Positions 35,032 through 45,732 of a stretch of 64,000 bases of DNA are shown piece after piece. The stretch spans positions 1-64,000 of the forward strand of contig NZ_SRXN01000017.1 of assembly GCF_004827385.1 (NCBI RefSeq). Direction: 5' to 3'. Below the pieces are notes generated by a model. The model searched no databases. It was given only the letters and a program-made list of their open reading frames with translations, and was not told the origin of the DNA. Source of the DNA: Ensifer sp. MPMI2T. Its GTDB lineage: Bacteria; Pseudomonadota; Alphaproteobacteria; Rhizobiales; Rhizobiaceae. The translations under genes were made by a program, and so were the position numbers. Numbering within the stretch: position 1 is the first letter of the stretch; the number at the start of each line of letters is the position of its first letter.

Positions 35032-35655
35032 ATGGCCACGCTGCGAACTATCCTGCTTACGAGCTCAATGCTTGTGCTTGGGACGCCAAGCTTTGCAGAA
35101 GACGCACATCATCCCGAGGCCACACCCGGACAGCAAACTGCGCAACCGCAGATCCCCGCCAACCCAAGCGCCACGATGCCGAACGGCATGATGTCCGGTG
35201 ACATGATGGGCGGAATGATGGGGATGATGGGCGGTCAGGGTCCCATGGGCATGATGGCCGCCGGACAAGGACCGATGGGGCAGGGCGGCATGGGGGCGAT
35301 GTCCCAGATGATGGCCCCCGAACATATCGAGGGGCGCATTGCATTTCTAAAGACTGAACTGAAAATAACGCCCAAGCAGGAGGTGTTGTGGAACGCCTTC
35401 GCCGAGGTTCTGCGCGCCGACGCGCTCGGCGCGCGCGCGGGCATGATGCAGATGCGGGGTGCGATGGGGGGGCCCGATGGGGCCGCAGCCACACCCTTGC
35501 AGCGTATTGAGCTCCGGGAAAGCGCTCTCGCCAGCCGGCTAGAAAGCGTGCGCAAGTTGAAGGCAGCCCTCGTTCCTCTCTATCAGGCTCTCGATGCAGC
35601 GCAGAAGCAGATGGCCGACAGGCTGCTTGTGCCGCCGATGATGGGAATGATGTAA
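35032..35655 (+). CDS. Met-rich periplasmic Spy/CpxP-like (LTxxQ) protein
   Basis: ATG 35032 follows GGGAG; 207 residues. Signal peptide with cleavage near SFAED. A Met/Gly-rich segment with repeated MMGG/MGMM units (about 45-100) precedes a helical domain (HIEGRIAFLKTELKITPKQE) with the Spy/CpxP-like pattern, and a second helical repeat ends in MMGMM. Met-rich periplasmic segments bind Cu(I), and Spy-type helices act as holdases. It is followed 21 nt later by a DUF2933-like membrane protein. A near-consensus FNR box is upstream. A copper or envelope stress role is inferred. Confidence 0.82.
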   Translation: MATLRTILLTSSMLVLGTPSFAEDAHHPEATPGQQTAQPQIPANPSATMPNGMMSGDMMGGMMGMMGGQGPMGMMAAGQGPMGQGGMGAMSQMMAPEHIEGRIAFLKTELKITPKQEVLWNAFAEVLRADALGARAGMMQMRGAMGGPDGAAATPLQRIELRESALASRLESVRKLKAALVPLYQALDAAQKQMADRLLVPPMMGMM

Positions 35656-35676
35656 GCAGGGAGGGAGGGAGTTCCG

Positions 35677-35970
35677 ATGGTTGGCGAAGATCGTCTGGCG
35701 CAGCCTTCGCCGGATTTGCACAGCGGACACAAGGTCGCGGAGACCGGAGGATTCTGGCGATCGAGGACAGCATACGTGTTGATCGGCTTCTTGTTGATCG
35801 GTGGGTTCCTGCTCCTCTCGGAGCACCGCCTTCACGCGCTTGGCTACCTGCCGTATCTGCTCGTCCTTGCATGCCCACTGCTGCACCTGTTTCACCATGG
35901 CCATGGCGGCCATGGCGCGCACAAGCACGGCTCGCAGTCGGGAGCAGGGGAGAACTCGAAGGTTGGTTGA
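35677..35970 (+). CDS. DUF2933-like small membrane protein with His-rich tail
   Basis: ATG 35677 follows GGAGGGAG; 97 residues. One long or two short membrane helices (TAYVLIGFLLIGGFLLL and GYLPYLLVLACPLLHLFHH) are followed by HGHGGHGAHKHG, a metal-binding-looking tail. The HxLxxxxxLPYLxxLxCPLxHxFxH pattern is that of DUF2933 proteins found beside copper-resistance genes. It lies 21 nt downstream of the Met-rich periplasmic gene, so they are probably co-transcribed. Confidence 0.85.
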   Translation: MVGEDRLAQPSPDLHSGHKVAETGGFWRSRTAYVLIGFLLIGGFLLLSEHRLHALGYLPYLLVLACPLLHLFHHGHGGHGAHKHGSQSGAGENSKVG

Positions 35971-36129
35971 GCGATTGATACGACGCTCCTCCATAGGCTC
36001 GCGAAAGCCCGTGGCTGGGTCCGATGCCAAGCTGACTGCGGTGAATTAGACTCGTGGCGCGCCGGGACGATTTCGAAGATCGAAGTGGATGAGCGGCGGC
36101 ACACCATCGCGGCGCTGACGTGGTGACGC

Positions 36130-36824
<695 letters not shown>

Positions 36825-36869
36825 GAGAAGCACTCGATGTCCGCAGTGGGTCGAGGGCGGCGCCTGCTG

Positions 36870-38237
36870 TCACTCATTGAGCAGATTTCGCCCGTCGCGG
36901 GACGGTTGGTTTGCAGAATTGCCGCTGAGGACTCTCCAAAATGGACGTTTTATTTCGACCAGTAGCCGACCGGGGTCACCGGCCTCGAGACGGCTCCTGA
37001 CTAAGGCAGCTAGATCTTTCTGCACCGCTGGGTCGGACAAGAAATAGCTGTGCCCCGCAAGGCCAGCACTGCCCCTATATTCGATAAAGTCGGCGATACC
37101 CGATAGCTGCGAATTCTTCCAAAGCGCATTCGAGCCCACCTCCTTGGAGATGATGCTGGCGCTGGTTAAACGCCCGAGGCGCACAACGCTTCCGAACAAC
37201 CCGCTTGAAAGGGCGAGCGCCTTGTCGTTGGGTGATGAATATACGGTCAGATGCAGCGGGCCTATGGGCGGTAAGGGGCCGTAAGGGGTCGCTGTCGTGC
37301 CGTGTGGCGCATCGGGATCAGACACGAAGCCGAACAATTTTGCTGTCGCAACGTCGAGATCGATGTCAGGAGCGAACAGCACCACATTATTGATTTTATA
37401 CCGCTCCGTAGGGGACGACCGGGTGACGTAAGCCTCCATTCCCAACTGCTGAAGAGCGGACAGCAGGACGTCTGCGCCGCGGCTGTGCGCGACGAGGTGG
37501 AGACCTTTGACAACCTCGGTCGCGGAAATGATCCGAATGGCCTTCTTCACATCCGCTACTGCGAATTCGCCGGACTCGCGGTCGATATTGTAGCCATAGA
37601 AAGCGCCGCCCGACCCGCCCGCGGGCCATGACAGCGATACGCACACAAACTCTTGAGAAAGGGTATCGCATATCTTGCCGGTGGCTTTGGCGGCATCGTC
37701 GAAGCTGTTGTTATAGCCATGAATGAAAAGGACCACTTCTTTGCGCTTCGCCATCGCAAGGCGCCGGCTCACCTCATCCTGCAATCCAGCGGCTGCCCGC
37801 AAATGGGCATCGACAGTTGCCGGTACCCGACGAGACCCCTCACGCGTGAGTTCGATTGGGTACGGCGACTGCGGAAATTCTCCTAGTTTGGTCGTGCGGA
37901 GAACATGTAGCGGCGCGTCAGGCTGCCGGGCGGCACCAAAACGCGACTGCTCGCGAGCAAGCGTAACCGAACCGAAGCTCATTGAATGACTCCTGAACGA
38001 ACTGTAGGAGAGCTTGCCATCAACCGAAGCGGCAGGCGCCCGGTCAGTGACGTAGAGCAGATCGAAAAAGTTTTGCTGCTTAACGTGAGAAACAGAAGCC
38101 TCTTCACCAACCAGTAAATCGCTTATGGGATAACTTACGGTTGAGCAGGCCGTAGCGACGAGGAAACATGGCAGCAAGCACAATAAGGGTATGAGTTCTC
38201 GCAATCTCAGGTACGACGTCTCATTTCTTATTTGCAT
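36870..38237 (-). CDS. DUF900-type alpha/beta hydrolase, predicted lipoprotein
   Basis: A 455-residue protein with an N-terminal hydrophobic segment and lipobox ending at Cys31 (FLVATAC). The alpha/beta hydrolase core has VVLFIHGYNNSFDDA (oxyanion region) and LVAHSRGAD with the nucleophile Ser in an A-H-S-R-G elbow; LFAPDIDLD carries a likely acid and a His in AGHSYFLSD may complete the triad. This matches DUF900 esterase-like proteins. It is probably anchored in the envelope and cleaves an ester or lipid. It stands alone; the 38238 upstream region is AT-richer and may hold its promoter. Substrate unknown. Confidence 0.85.
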   Translation of the reverse strand: MQIRNETSYLRLRELIPLLCLLPCFLVATACSTVSYPISDLLVGEEASVSHVKQQNFFDLLYVTDRAPAASVDGKLSYSSFRSHSMSFGSVTLAREQSRFGAARQPDAPLHVLRTTKLGEFPQSPYPIELTREGSRRVPATVDAHLRAAAGLQDEVSRRLAMAKRKEVVLFIHGYNNSFDDAAKATGKICDTLSQEFVCVSLSWPAGGSGGAFYGYNIDRESGEFAVADVKKAIRIISATEVVKGLHLVAHSRGADVLLSALQQLGMEAYVTRSSPTERYKINNVVLFAPDIDLDVATAKLFGFVSDPDAPHGTTATPYGPLPPIGPLHLTVYSSPNDKALALSSGLFGSVVRLGRLTSASIISKEVGSNALWKNSQLSGIADFIEYRGSAGLAGHSYFLSDPAVQKDLAALVRSRLEAGDPGRLLVEIKRPFWRVLSGNSANQPSRDGRNLLNE

Positions 38238-38832
38238 TGAGGCTATTACGCATTTGGAGCGGTAATTTCACTGCAGCACGGTGTAGAGCGTAATAGTAGT
38301 TAGACTATAAAGAACCTATACGTTGGTTTGACTTCGCTAACGACCTGAGGCAGGCCGTGCAGGAGGCTCCAGCTGGTCGGGGCCATCGGCATGGTGCGAG
38401 ACCCCCTCGGCGAACCGTTCAGCCAAAGCGCCTCTCTCAAGGTTGACCTTGATCGATGTTCTGTTGGAGGCCGTTTTCGATGCGCTCGGACGGCCTAAGT
38501 GGGTGAGCCTTGTTCGTCGCGCCACGGTGGAGCGAGGGCCAGACACCACTCCTTGTGTGGGCGCTCAAGATCGAAATACGTCGACTCGTGTTGCAGTTTC
38601 CGACGTTGCTCCACAACTTCCCACCGCATGAGTGGATGGCAAAAACTCATTTGCCGGCGCCCATCAACCACGGGATCGGAGCGCGCTTGAAGAGCAGCTG
38701 ACGCGCTTTCAGCAAATGTTGCCGATGCGTTGAGACGGGAAATCCAACCCGCCGCCGGGATATCCTATACTTGCGAATAGGTCGGTTAATCCCGCAAGGC
38801 TATCGAATTTCACGGCGCCTCCAAATACTCTA
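38238..38832. other. Long spacer without recognisable gene
   Basis: About 600 bp. The first 100 bp next to the hydrolase start is AT-rich, a probable promoter. Frames of 60-70 codons exist on both strands near 38340-38700 but none has a family signature and none is supported by a ribosome site. Confidence 0.45.
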
Positions 38833-38885
38833 CTGCAGGTTTCCTCAAATCGGAGCCGATTTGAGGACAAAACATGAAGCAATGA
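38833..38885 (+). repeat. RIME-like intergenic repeat, copy 3 (first stem only)
   Basis: CTGCAGGTTTCCTCAAATCG and its reverse-complement partner downstream match the first stem-loop of the full repeat at 21420; the second stem is missing. Confidence 0.7.
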
Positions 38886-38989
38886 TCGTCTTTCGGAGCC
38901 TTCCCACGCAGGCTCGCTACGGGGTGGCAAATCAGGGTACCGTGATTTTGAGGATCGACGCTTTTCCGGACTCTGCGCGGGCTGTAGCG

Positions 38990-39215
38990 CGGTTTGACGC
39001 GCGTGCAGCACGCTTGTGCGTGCGTGGTGAGATCGTGAGCTCGATTGTACACGCAGTCCGCCAGCCGCTGCTGGCTATTGTGATGGATGCGGACACGAAC
39101 TGTGCCCGGCGTGCGAGCGAGCTCGTTCATCCAACTAAGCCGGGCGCTCAATTGTGGGAATCACGGCGGCGGGTTCGGGCTATCCCAAATGATGGTCGAG
39201 GCATAATTTCAAGTT
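38990..39215 (+). pseudogene. Possible histidine-kinase dimerisation fragment
   Basis: The frame reads RGEIVSSIVHAVRQPLLAIV, similar to GEMSASIAHEVNQPLAAVV in the giant kinase just downstream, followed by a region ending AIPNDGRG, like the AIAEGRRA that follows that H-box. No ATPase domain follows. It may be a relic of a kinase of the same class; the match is short, so confidence is low. Confidence 0.35.
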
Positions 39216-39283
39216 GCGCTGCGCGCTGCCAGCAAACGAGGGTGGCGCATGACGATCATTCGCGTCGGTCGGAGTTCTAGATC

Positions 39284-42200
39284 GTGACAGAACTGCCGGC
39301 AAACGTCGCTGAGACGCTTTGGGAAGATGAGGAATTTGTCCTGTCCCGACGTGTATCGGACGATGACCCCTTTTCGCTTTTGGTGTGCACGCCTGCGTCG
39401 GCACAGCCGACGGTGGAGACCGTGGCGCGGCTCGATCACGCTTATGCGCTTCGGGACGAGCTGGACTCCGCATGGGCGGCGCGGCCCGTGGCGCTGGAAC
39501 GCCGGCTTGGAAGGCCTGCGCTCCTGATGAAGGACCCGGGTGGCGAGGTCCTTGCGCGAATGGTCGGAAAGCCCTGGGATTTGACGCCATTCCTGCACGT
39601 CGCGATTGGCCTGGCTGTCGCGCTCGGTTGTCTCCATAGCCGCGGGTTAATTCACAAGGACGTCAAGCCATCAAACATCTTGATCAACATCGACAGCCGT
39701 GAGGTCTGGCTGTCAGGCTTCGGCATTGCTTCCCGCGTGCCGCGTGAACGGCGGGCGCCTGAACCGCCTGAGATCATCGCGGGAACGCTTGCCTATATGG
39801 CGCCCGAGCAGACTGGTCGCATGAACCGATCCGTTGACGCGCGCAGCGATCTCTATTCGCTCGGCGTCACGCTGTACGAGATGCTTACCGGGGTGCTTCC
39901 GTTCACGGCTTCGGATCCCATGGAGTGGATCCATTGCCACATCGCGCGCCAGGCGATGCCGCCCGACGAGCGAGCGGATGGCATTCCGGCTCCGGTTGCT
40001 GCGATCGTGATGAAGCTTCTCGCCAAAACCGCTGAGGACCGTTACCAGACCGCGGCGGGCGTCGCATTCGATCTCGAACATTGTCTGAAGGCATGGGAGG
40101 CGCACCAACGCATCGACCCGTTTGCACTGGGCGCGCACGACATATCGGACCAGCTTCTGATCTCGGAAAAGTTGTATGGACGAGAGACCGAGATCGACGC
40201 TCTTGTTGCTGCATTCGATCGCGTCGTGAGCCAGGGCACAACCGAACTCGTACTGGTCTCCGGTTATTCCGGTATCGGTAAGTCCTCGGTTGTCAATGAA
40301 CTCCACAAAGTGCTGGTTCCACCACGCGGTGTCTTCGCGTCCGGCAAGTTCGATCAGTACAAGCGCGACATCCCCTACGCGACCTTGGCGCAGGCGTTAC
40401 AAAGTCTCGTGCGTCAGGTGCTAAGCAAGAACGATGCGGAGCTCGCTCGCTGGCGCTCCGCGCTGCTCGAGGCGCTGGGCGCGAACGGCTCGCTCATGGT
40501 CGACCTCATTCCGGAACTTTCACTCATCGTCGGTGAACAGCCACCGGTTGCCGACCTCCCGGCGCAGGAAGCGCAAACACGATTCCAGCAAGTCTTCCGT
40601 CGATTCCTCGGCGTGTTCGCTCGGGCGGAGCATCCGCTCGCTTTGTTCATCGACGATCTGCAATGGCTGGATAGGGCGACGCTCGATTTGATCGAACATC
40701 TCAGCACCCATCCAGAGGTGCGCCACCTGCTGTTGGTCGGCGCATATAGGGATAACGAAGTTGGTCCGACGCACGCGCTGGTACGGACACTTGGCGGGAT
40801 CCGCAATGCCAATGGAAGGGTGCGGGAGATCGTACTCGAGCCTCTCAAGCCCCGCGATGTGGGTCACCTCGTCATCGACGCGCTGCACTGCGAACCGCCG
40901 GTCGCCCAGCCGCTCGTAGAGCTGGTGCACGAAAAGACCGGGGGGAATCCGTTCTTCACGATCCAATTCTTGATGGTTCTTGCCGAGGAGGCACTGCTCG
41001 CATTTGAGCACGGCGCCGGAGCCTGGACCTGGGACATGGCGCGGATTCGGGCCAAGGGGTTCACCGAGAACGTGGTCGATTTCATGGCCACGAAGCTGAA
41101 CCGTCTTCCGGGCAAAACGCGAGACTTCTTGGGAAAACTCGCCTGCCTGGGAAATAGCGGACAGACCACCGTATTGAGTACGGTTTTTGGGTTATCTGAA
41201 GACGAGATAAATGCCGCTCTCTGGGAAGCTGTGCGCGCGGGGCTCATCTCCCGTCAGGAGGGCGCCTATATTTTCCTCCACGACCGTGTTCACGAAGCGG
41301 CCTATGCCCTCATCTCTGAGGATGAGAGGGCGGCAGTGCACCTGCAGATTGGCAGGACACTTGCCGCGCGAACGACGCCCGCCGAGATCGACATGAAGAT
41401 CTTCGAGATCGTCAATCAAGTCGACCGCGGCGCAGCCTTGATTCAATCGCATGAGGAGCGGGAGCGGATCGCTGATCTCAATCTGCGCGCCGGCAAGCGC
41501 GCGAGGACTTCAACGGCTTATGCATCGGCATTGACCTATTTCGCCGCCGGTCGTGCTTTGTTGGAAGATGACTGCTGGGCGCGGCAATATCGCCTGGTGT
41601 TCGATCTGGAGCTTCACCTGGCCGAATGTGAATTCCTGACCGGCGAACTCGCCTCCGCAGAGAAACGCCTCTCGGCCCTAGTGGGACGTGCGGTAACGGT
41701 GGTCGGCAGAGCCGCCGTCACGCATTTGCGCCAGGCGCTTTACCTAACCCTTGACCGGCCCGATCGCGCCATCGACGTCGGCCTGGAATATCTCCGCAGT
41801 GTCGGTATCGACTGGTCGCAGCACCCGTCGGAAGACGTCGTCCGTCAAGAACTCGAGCGCATGTGGCAACTGCTCGACGGCCGCTCGATTGAACAGCTCA
41901 TTGAGCTTCCGTTGATGAGCGATCCAGGTTGGCGCGCGACAATGGACGTTCTCTCGGGTCTGTTCGCGCCAACGCTGCTCACCGACAGCAACCTGTACGA
42001 CCTCGTCGTCCTTCGAATGACAACGCTGAGCCTGGAGCATGGCAACTGTGATGCCTCGTGCTATGCCTATTCCCACATCAACCGGGTATTGGGATTTCGT
42101 TTCGGTGACTACCAGACCGCTTTTCGCTTCGGTCAGCTTGCCTGCGACCTCGTGCAGAATAGCGGCCTGGGTCTTTTCGAGGCGCGGGTCTACGCCTCCT

Positions 42201-45200
42201 TCGGAGCATTCGCCGTTCCCTGGATGAAAGATCTTTTCGCCAGCCGCGCACTGATAAGGCGCGGCTTCGACATGGCGAACGCCAGAGGTGATCTGACCTA
42301 TGCGGTTTTTGGCTATAAGAACCTGATCACGAATCTTGTCGTCTCGGGAGAACCTCTCGGCGACGTGGAACGAGAGGCGGAGGAGGGTCTCGCCTATGCT
42401 CGCAAGGCGCGATTTGGTTTCGCCGTCGACTGGTTTACCTGCCAGCTCATGCTGATCCGAGCTCTTCGCGGGCCCTCGCTGGACTTCAATTCTTCCGACA
42501 ATGCAGGGTACAGTGACAACTCCTATGAGCGGCACATAGAAGAAGACCCGCCTCTGGCACTCTGCAGCTGCACGTATTGGATTCACAAGCTGCAAGCGTG
42601 CGTGCTGGCACACGATTATGCAAGGGCCATGGAGGCGGTAGCGAAAGCCACCCCGTTGCTTTGGGCGACACGATCATTCCTGGAAGCCGCGGATTATCAT
42701 TTCTACGGCGCGCTGACACGGGCGGCTGCCTGCGACGCTGCGGGTAGTGACGAGCGGGCACAGCATTTTGACGTGCTCCTTAACCACCATCTGCAACTCA
42801 CTGTGTGGGCGGAAAACTGCCCCGCAAACTTTGCAAATCGCGCAGCGTTGGTCGGCGCCGAAATTGCGCGGCTGGAAGGGCGAGATCTGGACGCGATGCG
42901 CCTTTACGAAGAAGCGATTCGATCGGCACGCGAACACAAGTTTCTACAAAACGAGGGCATAGCCCACGAACTCGCCTCACGGTTTTACGCGGCGCGTGAC
43001 TTCGAGACGATCGCCAATACGTATCTGCGCAACGCGCGCTATTGCTACCTCCGTTGGGGAGCCGACGCCAAGGTGCGCCAGCTCGATCAAGCCCATCCGC
43101 ATCTGCGCGGGGAGCCAGTGCGCCCGAGTGCCACGTCGACGATCAGCACGCCGGTCGAGCAACTGGATCTCACCACTGTTGTCAAAGTGTCGCAAGCGGT
43201 GTGGGGCGAGACCGTCCTGGAGAAGCTGATCGACAAGCTTATGCGAACTTCGATTGAGCATGCGGGTGCTGAGCGAGGTCTGTTGATTCTCCCGCGGGGT
43301 GATGAGCTGCGCATTGCAGCAGAGGCCACCACCAGCGGCAACAGTGTGATCGTCGGGACGCGAGAAGCGAGCGTGGCCGCGGCCGCTCTTCCGGAGTCGA
43401 TCCTCCATTATGTCGTGCGCACCCGGCAGAGCGTAATCTTGGACGATGCCTCAGCCGAGAACCCTTTTTCGGCCGATACGTACGTTCTTCAGCATCACGC
43501 TCGTTCCATTCTCTGCGTGCCGCTGATCAACCGGGGCAAACTCGTCGGGGTGCTTTATCTTGAAAACAACCTGATGCCCCACGTGTTCACTCCAACCCGG
43601 ATCGCCGTGCTGAAACTGGTGGCCTTGCAGGCAGCGATCTCACTGGAGAATACCCGTCTTTACAGCGACCTCCAGGAACGGGAAGCGAAGATACGGCGCC
43701 TGGTCGACGCCAACATCATGGGCGTCTGCATCTGGAATCTCGAGGGCGAAATTACCGAGGCCAATGAAGCATTTCTGCGCATGGTGGGATACGGCCGTGA
43801 AGATGTTCTGTCGGGCCGCGTGCGCTGGAGGGAGCTCACGCCGTCGGAGTGGCGCGATCGCAACGAACAGGCCGTGGCGGAGCTACGAACGGTCGGGACG
43901 TTCCAGCCGTTCGAGAAGGAGTTCTTCCGGAGAGACGGCAGCCGCATACCCGTGCTGATCGGTGGCGCGCTGTTTGAGGAAGGTGGAGATGATGGCGTCG
44001 CTTTCGTGCTCGACTTGACCGAGCGTAAGCTCGCCGAAAATGCACTGCGCGAGAGCCAGGAGAATTTGGCGCGTACAGAGCAATTCTCCTTGGTGATGGC
44101 GACGCATTCGGATCTGGAGGGTCGCTGGCTTAAGGTGCCACCAACGCTATGCAACCTGTTAGGTTACACAGAAGAAGAACTGCTCGGACGCCGGTTTCAC
44201 GAGTTCACCCACCCGGAGGACGTTGAAGCAGAGTGGAAGCAATGCTTGCGGCTCATTCGCGGCGAGCTCAAGTCGTTTGATCTGGAGAAGCGCTACATAC
44301 GGAAGGACGGCTCCATCGTATGGGTTTATCTGAACGCCTCGGTTGTATTGGACGTCAACGGCGCACCCGTTCACTTTCGTACCTATACTAGAGACATCAC
44401 CCAGCGCAAACAGCAGGAGCAAGCGTTGGGCCAGAGCGAGGAGCGCTACCGTACGCTCGCCGAGACCGCGACGGACGTCATTCTGGCGATAGACCAGACG
44501 AGCAACATTCTGTTCGTCAACGGGGCAGTGGAGAAGACCTTTGGCTATACCCCGGCGGAAGTAACCGGCCAGAAAATTACGGTGCTCATGCCTCAGCGTC
44601 TGCGGCACCGCCACGAAGAAGCCATCCGCCGTTACCTGGAATCCGGGGAGAAACGGATGTCGTGGAGCGCCGTCTCTTTGCCTGGACTGCACAAGAACGG
44701 AAGAGAGATTGACCTGGATGTGTCGTTTGCCGAGGTGGGGACAGGAGACGAGCGGTTCTTCAGTGGGATCCTGCGCGACGTGACCGAGCGCAAGCGAACG
44801 GAAGAAGCGCTGCGCCAGACGCGGGCGGAACTCGCTCATGTTGCGCGCGTAGCAACTCTCGGAGAAATGAGCGCTTCGATTGCCCACGAAGTCAATCAGC
44901 CGCTTGCTGCCGTCGTCAATAGCGCCAGCGCGTGTTTGCATTGGCTCGATGCGCAGAAGCTGCAAGAAGCACGGCGGTCCGCCTCACGGGCGATCGCAGA
45001 AGGCCGTCGAGCCAGCGAAATCATCTCTCGTGTACGCGCGCTCGCCAACAAGGCGCCGCCCCAAAAGGATTGGCTCGACGTTAACGAGACGATCCACGAA
45101 GTGATTGCGCTGGCACGCGGCGAGATGCAGCAAAACGGTGTTGCTTTGGAGACCCAACTTGCGAGCGACGTGCCAATCATCCTGGCAGACCGAATCCAAT

Positions 45201-45535
45201 TGCAGCAGGTGGTTCTAAATCTGATGATGAATGCCATCGAGGCCCTGAACAACGTTGAAAAGAATACGCGCGAGTTGTTGGTTCGCTCCGCCAGGGAGAA
45301 ATCGGAGCACGTAGTGATCTCGGTCCAAGATTCGGGCCCTGGGTTTGATCCGAACCGCTTGGACCTCCTCTTCGATGCCTTCTATACGACTAAGCCGCAA
45401 GGATTGGGCATGGGGCTGGCGATTAGCCGGTCTCTTATCGAGGCCCATGGCGGGCGCTTATGGGCGACGGCCAATGCGCCGCGGGGCGCAGTTTTTCAGT
45501 TCATGTTGCCGGTTAACAGCGAGAAGCTGGTCTGA
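39284..45535 (+). CDS. Giant pseudokinase-ATPase-GAF-PAS histidine kinase
   Basis: A 2083-residue protein from GTG 39284 (GGAG 10 nt upstream). In order: Ser/Thr-kinase-like domain (about 55-280) with HKDVKPSN but GFG in place of DFG and no clear VAIK lysine; AAA-type ATPase (about 300-560) with GYSGIGKSS near 327; a long TPR-like helical region (about 640-1270); GAF (about 1285-1462); three PAS/PAC segments (about 1469-1585, 1592-1705, 1715-1835); HisKA with His1868 in SIAHEVNQPLA; HATPase ending GLGMGLAISRSL. No receiver and no membrane helix. The kinase-like domain is probably inactive; output should be by His phosphorylation of an unknown regulator. The architecture is known in bacteria, but the ligand is not. 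Confidence 0.93.
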   Translation: MTELPANVAETLWEDEEFVLSRRVSDDDPFSLLVCTPASAQPTVETVARLDHAYALRDELDSAWAARPVALERRLGRPALLMKDPGGEVLARMVGKPWDLTPFLHVAIGLAVALGCLHSRGLIHKDVKPSNILINIDSREVWLSGFGIASRVPRERRAPEPPEIIAGTLAYMAPEQTGRMNRSVDARSDLYSLGVTLYEMLTGVLPFTASDPMEWIHCHIARQAMPPDERADGIPAPVAAIVMKLLAKTAEDRYQTAAGVAFDLEHCLKAWEAHQRIDPFALGAHDISDQLLISEKLYGRETEIDALVAAFDRVVSQGTTELVLVSGYSGIGKSSVVNELHKVLVPPRGVFASGKFDQYKRDIPYATLAQALQSLVRQVLSKNDAELARWRSALLEALGANGSLMVDLIPELSLIVGEQPPVADLPAQEAQTRFQQVFRRFLGVFARAEHPLALFIDDLQWLDRATLDLIEHLSTHPEVRHLLLVGAYRDNEVGPTHALVRTLGGIRNANGRVREIVLEPLKPRDVGHLVIDALHCEPPVAQPLVELVHEKTGGNPFFTIQFLMVLAEEALLAFEHGAGAWTWDMARIRAKGFTENVVDFMATKLNRLPGKTRDFLGKLACLGNSGQTTVLSTVFGLSEDEINAALWEAVRAGLISRQEGAYIFLHDRVHEAAYALISEDERAAVHLQIGRTLAARTTPAEIDMKIFEIVNQVDRGAALIQSHEERERIADLNLRAGKRARTSTAYASALTYFAAGRALLEDDCWARQYRLVFDLELHLAECEFLTGELASAEKRLSALVGRAVTVVGRAAVTHLRQALYLTLDRPDRAIDVGLEYLRSVGIDWSQHPSEDVVRQELERMWQLLDGRSIEQLIELPLMSDPGWRATMDVLSGLFAPTLLTDSNLYDLVVLRMTTLSLEHGNCDASCYAYSHINRVLGFRFGDYQTAFRFGQLACDLVQNSGLGLFEARVYASFGAFAVPWMKDLFASRALIRRGFDMANARGDLTYAVFGYKNLITNLVVSGEPLGDVEREAEEGLAYARKARFGFAVDWFTCQLMLIRALRGPSLDFNSSDNAGYSDNSYERHIEEDPPLALCSCTYWIHKLQACVLAHDYARAMEAVAKATPLLWATRSFLEAADYHFYGALTRAAACDAAGSDERAQHFDVLLNHHLQLTVWAENCPANFANRAALVGAEIARLEGRDLDAMRLYEEAIRSAREHKFLQNEGIAHELASRFYAARDFETIANTYLRNARYCYLRWGADAKVRQLDQAHPHLRGEPVRPSATSTISTPVEQLDLTTVVKVSQAVWGETVLEKLIDKLMRTSIEHAGAERGLLILPRGDELRIAAEATTSGNSVIVGTREASVAAAALPESILHYVVRTRQSVILDDASAENPFSADTYVLQHHARSILCVPLINRGKLVGVLYLENNLMPHVFTPTRIAVLKLVALQAAISLENTRLYSDLQEREAKIRRLVDANIMGVCIWNLEGEITEANEAFLRMVGYGREDVLSGRVRWRELTPSEWRDRNEQAVAELRTVGTFQPFEKEFFRRDGSRIPVLIGGALFEEGGDDGVAFVLDLTERKLAENALRESQENLARTEQFSLVMATHSDLEGRWLKVPPTLCNLLGYTEEELLGRRFHEFTHPEDVEAEWKQCLRLIRGELKSFDLEKRYIRKDGSIVWVYLNASVVLDVNGAPVHFRTYTRDITQRKQQEQALGQSEERYRTLAETATDVILAIDQTSNILFVNGAVEKTFGYTPAEVTGQKITVLMPQRLRHRHEEAIRRYLESGEKRMSWSAVSLPGLHKNGREIDLDVSFAEVGTGDERFFSGILRDVTERKRTEEALRQTRAELAHVARVATLGEMSASIAHEVNQPLAAVVNSASACLHWLDAQKLQEARRSASRAIAEGRRASEIISRVRALANKAPPQKDWLDVNETIHEVIALARGEMQQNGVALETQLASDVPIILADRIQLQQVVLNLMMNAIEALNNVEKNTRELLVRSAREKSEHVVISVQDSGPGFDPNRLDLLFDAFYTTKPQGLGMGLAISRSLIEAHGGRLWATANAPRGAVFQFMLPVNSEKLV

Positions 45536-45732
45536 CGGAACCGGACTGACCGGTACTCGTCTGCAGGACTTCAACACAGCCACGGCCGATGATCTCGGCG
45601 CCGCCCTCATCTTCTCAAATCACGTTGGGATCGAATTAGCCCTTTCATATTTCGCGTCACATCAGGTGTCGCCAATTGACGGCGGCTCGATTTTGTGTCA
45701 CAGAGCGTGTCTCTAAATTCGGAGCGAGCTGC

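Noticed and set aside
38337-38705. Several 60-70-codon frames on both strands in the long spacer
   Set aside because: None has a convincing start, signature or preferred composition.
38992-39005. TTGACGCGCGTGCA considered as an FNR box before the giant kinase
   Set aside because: Only one half-site matches; the second half is not TCAA.
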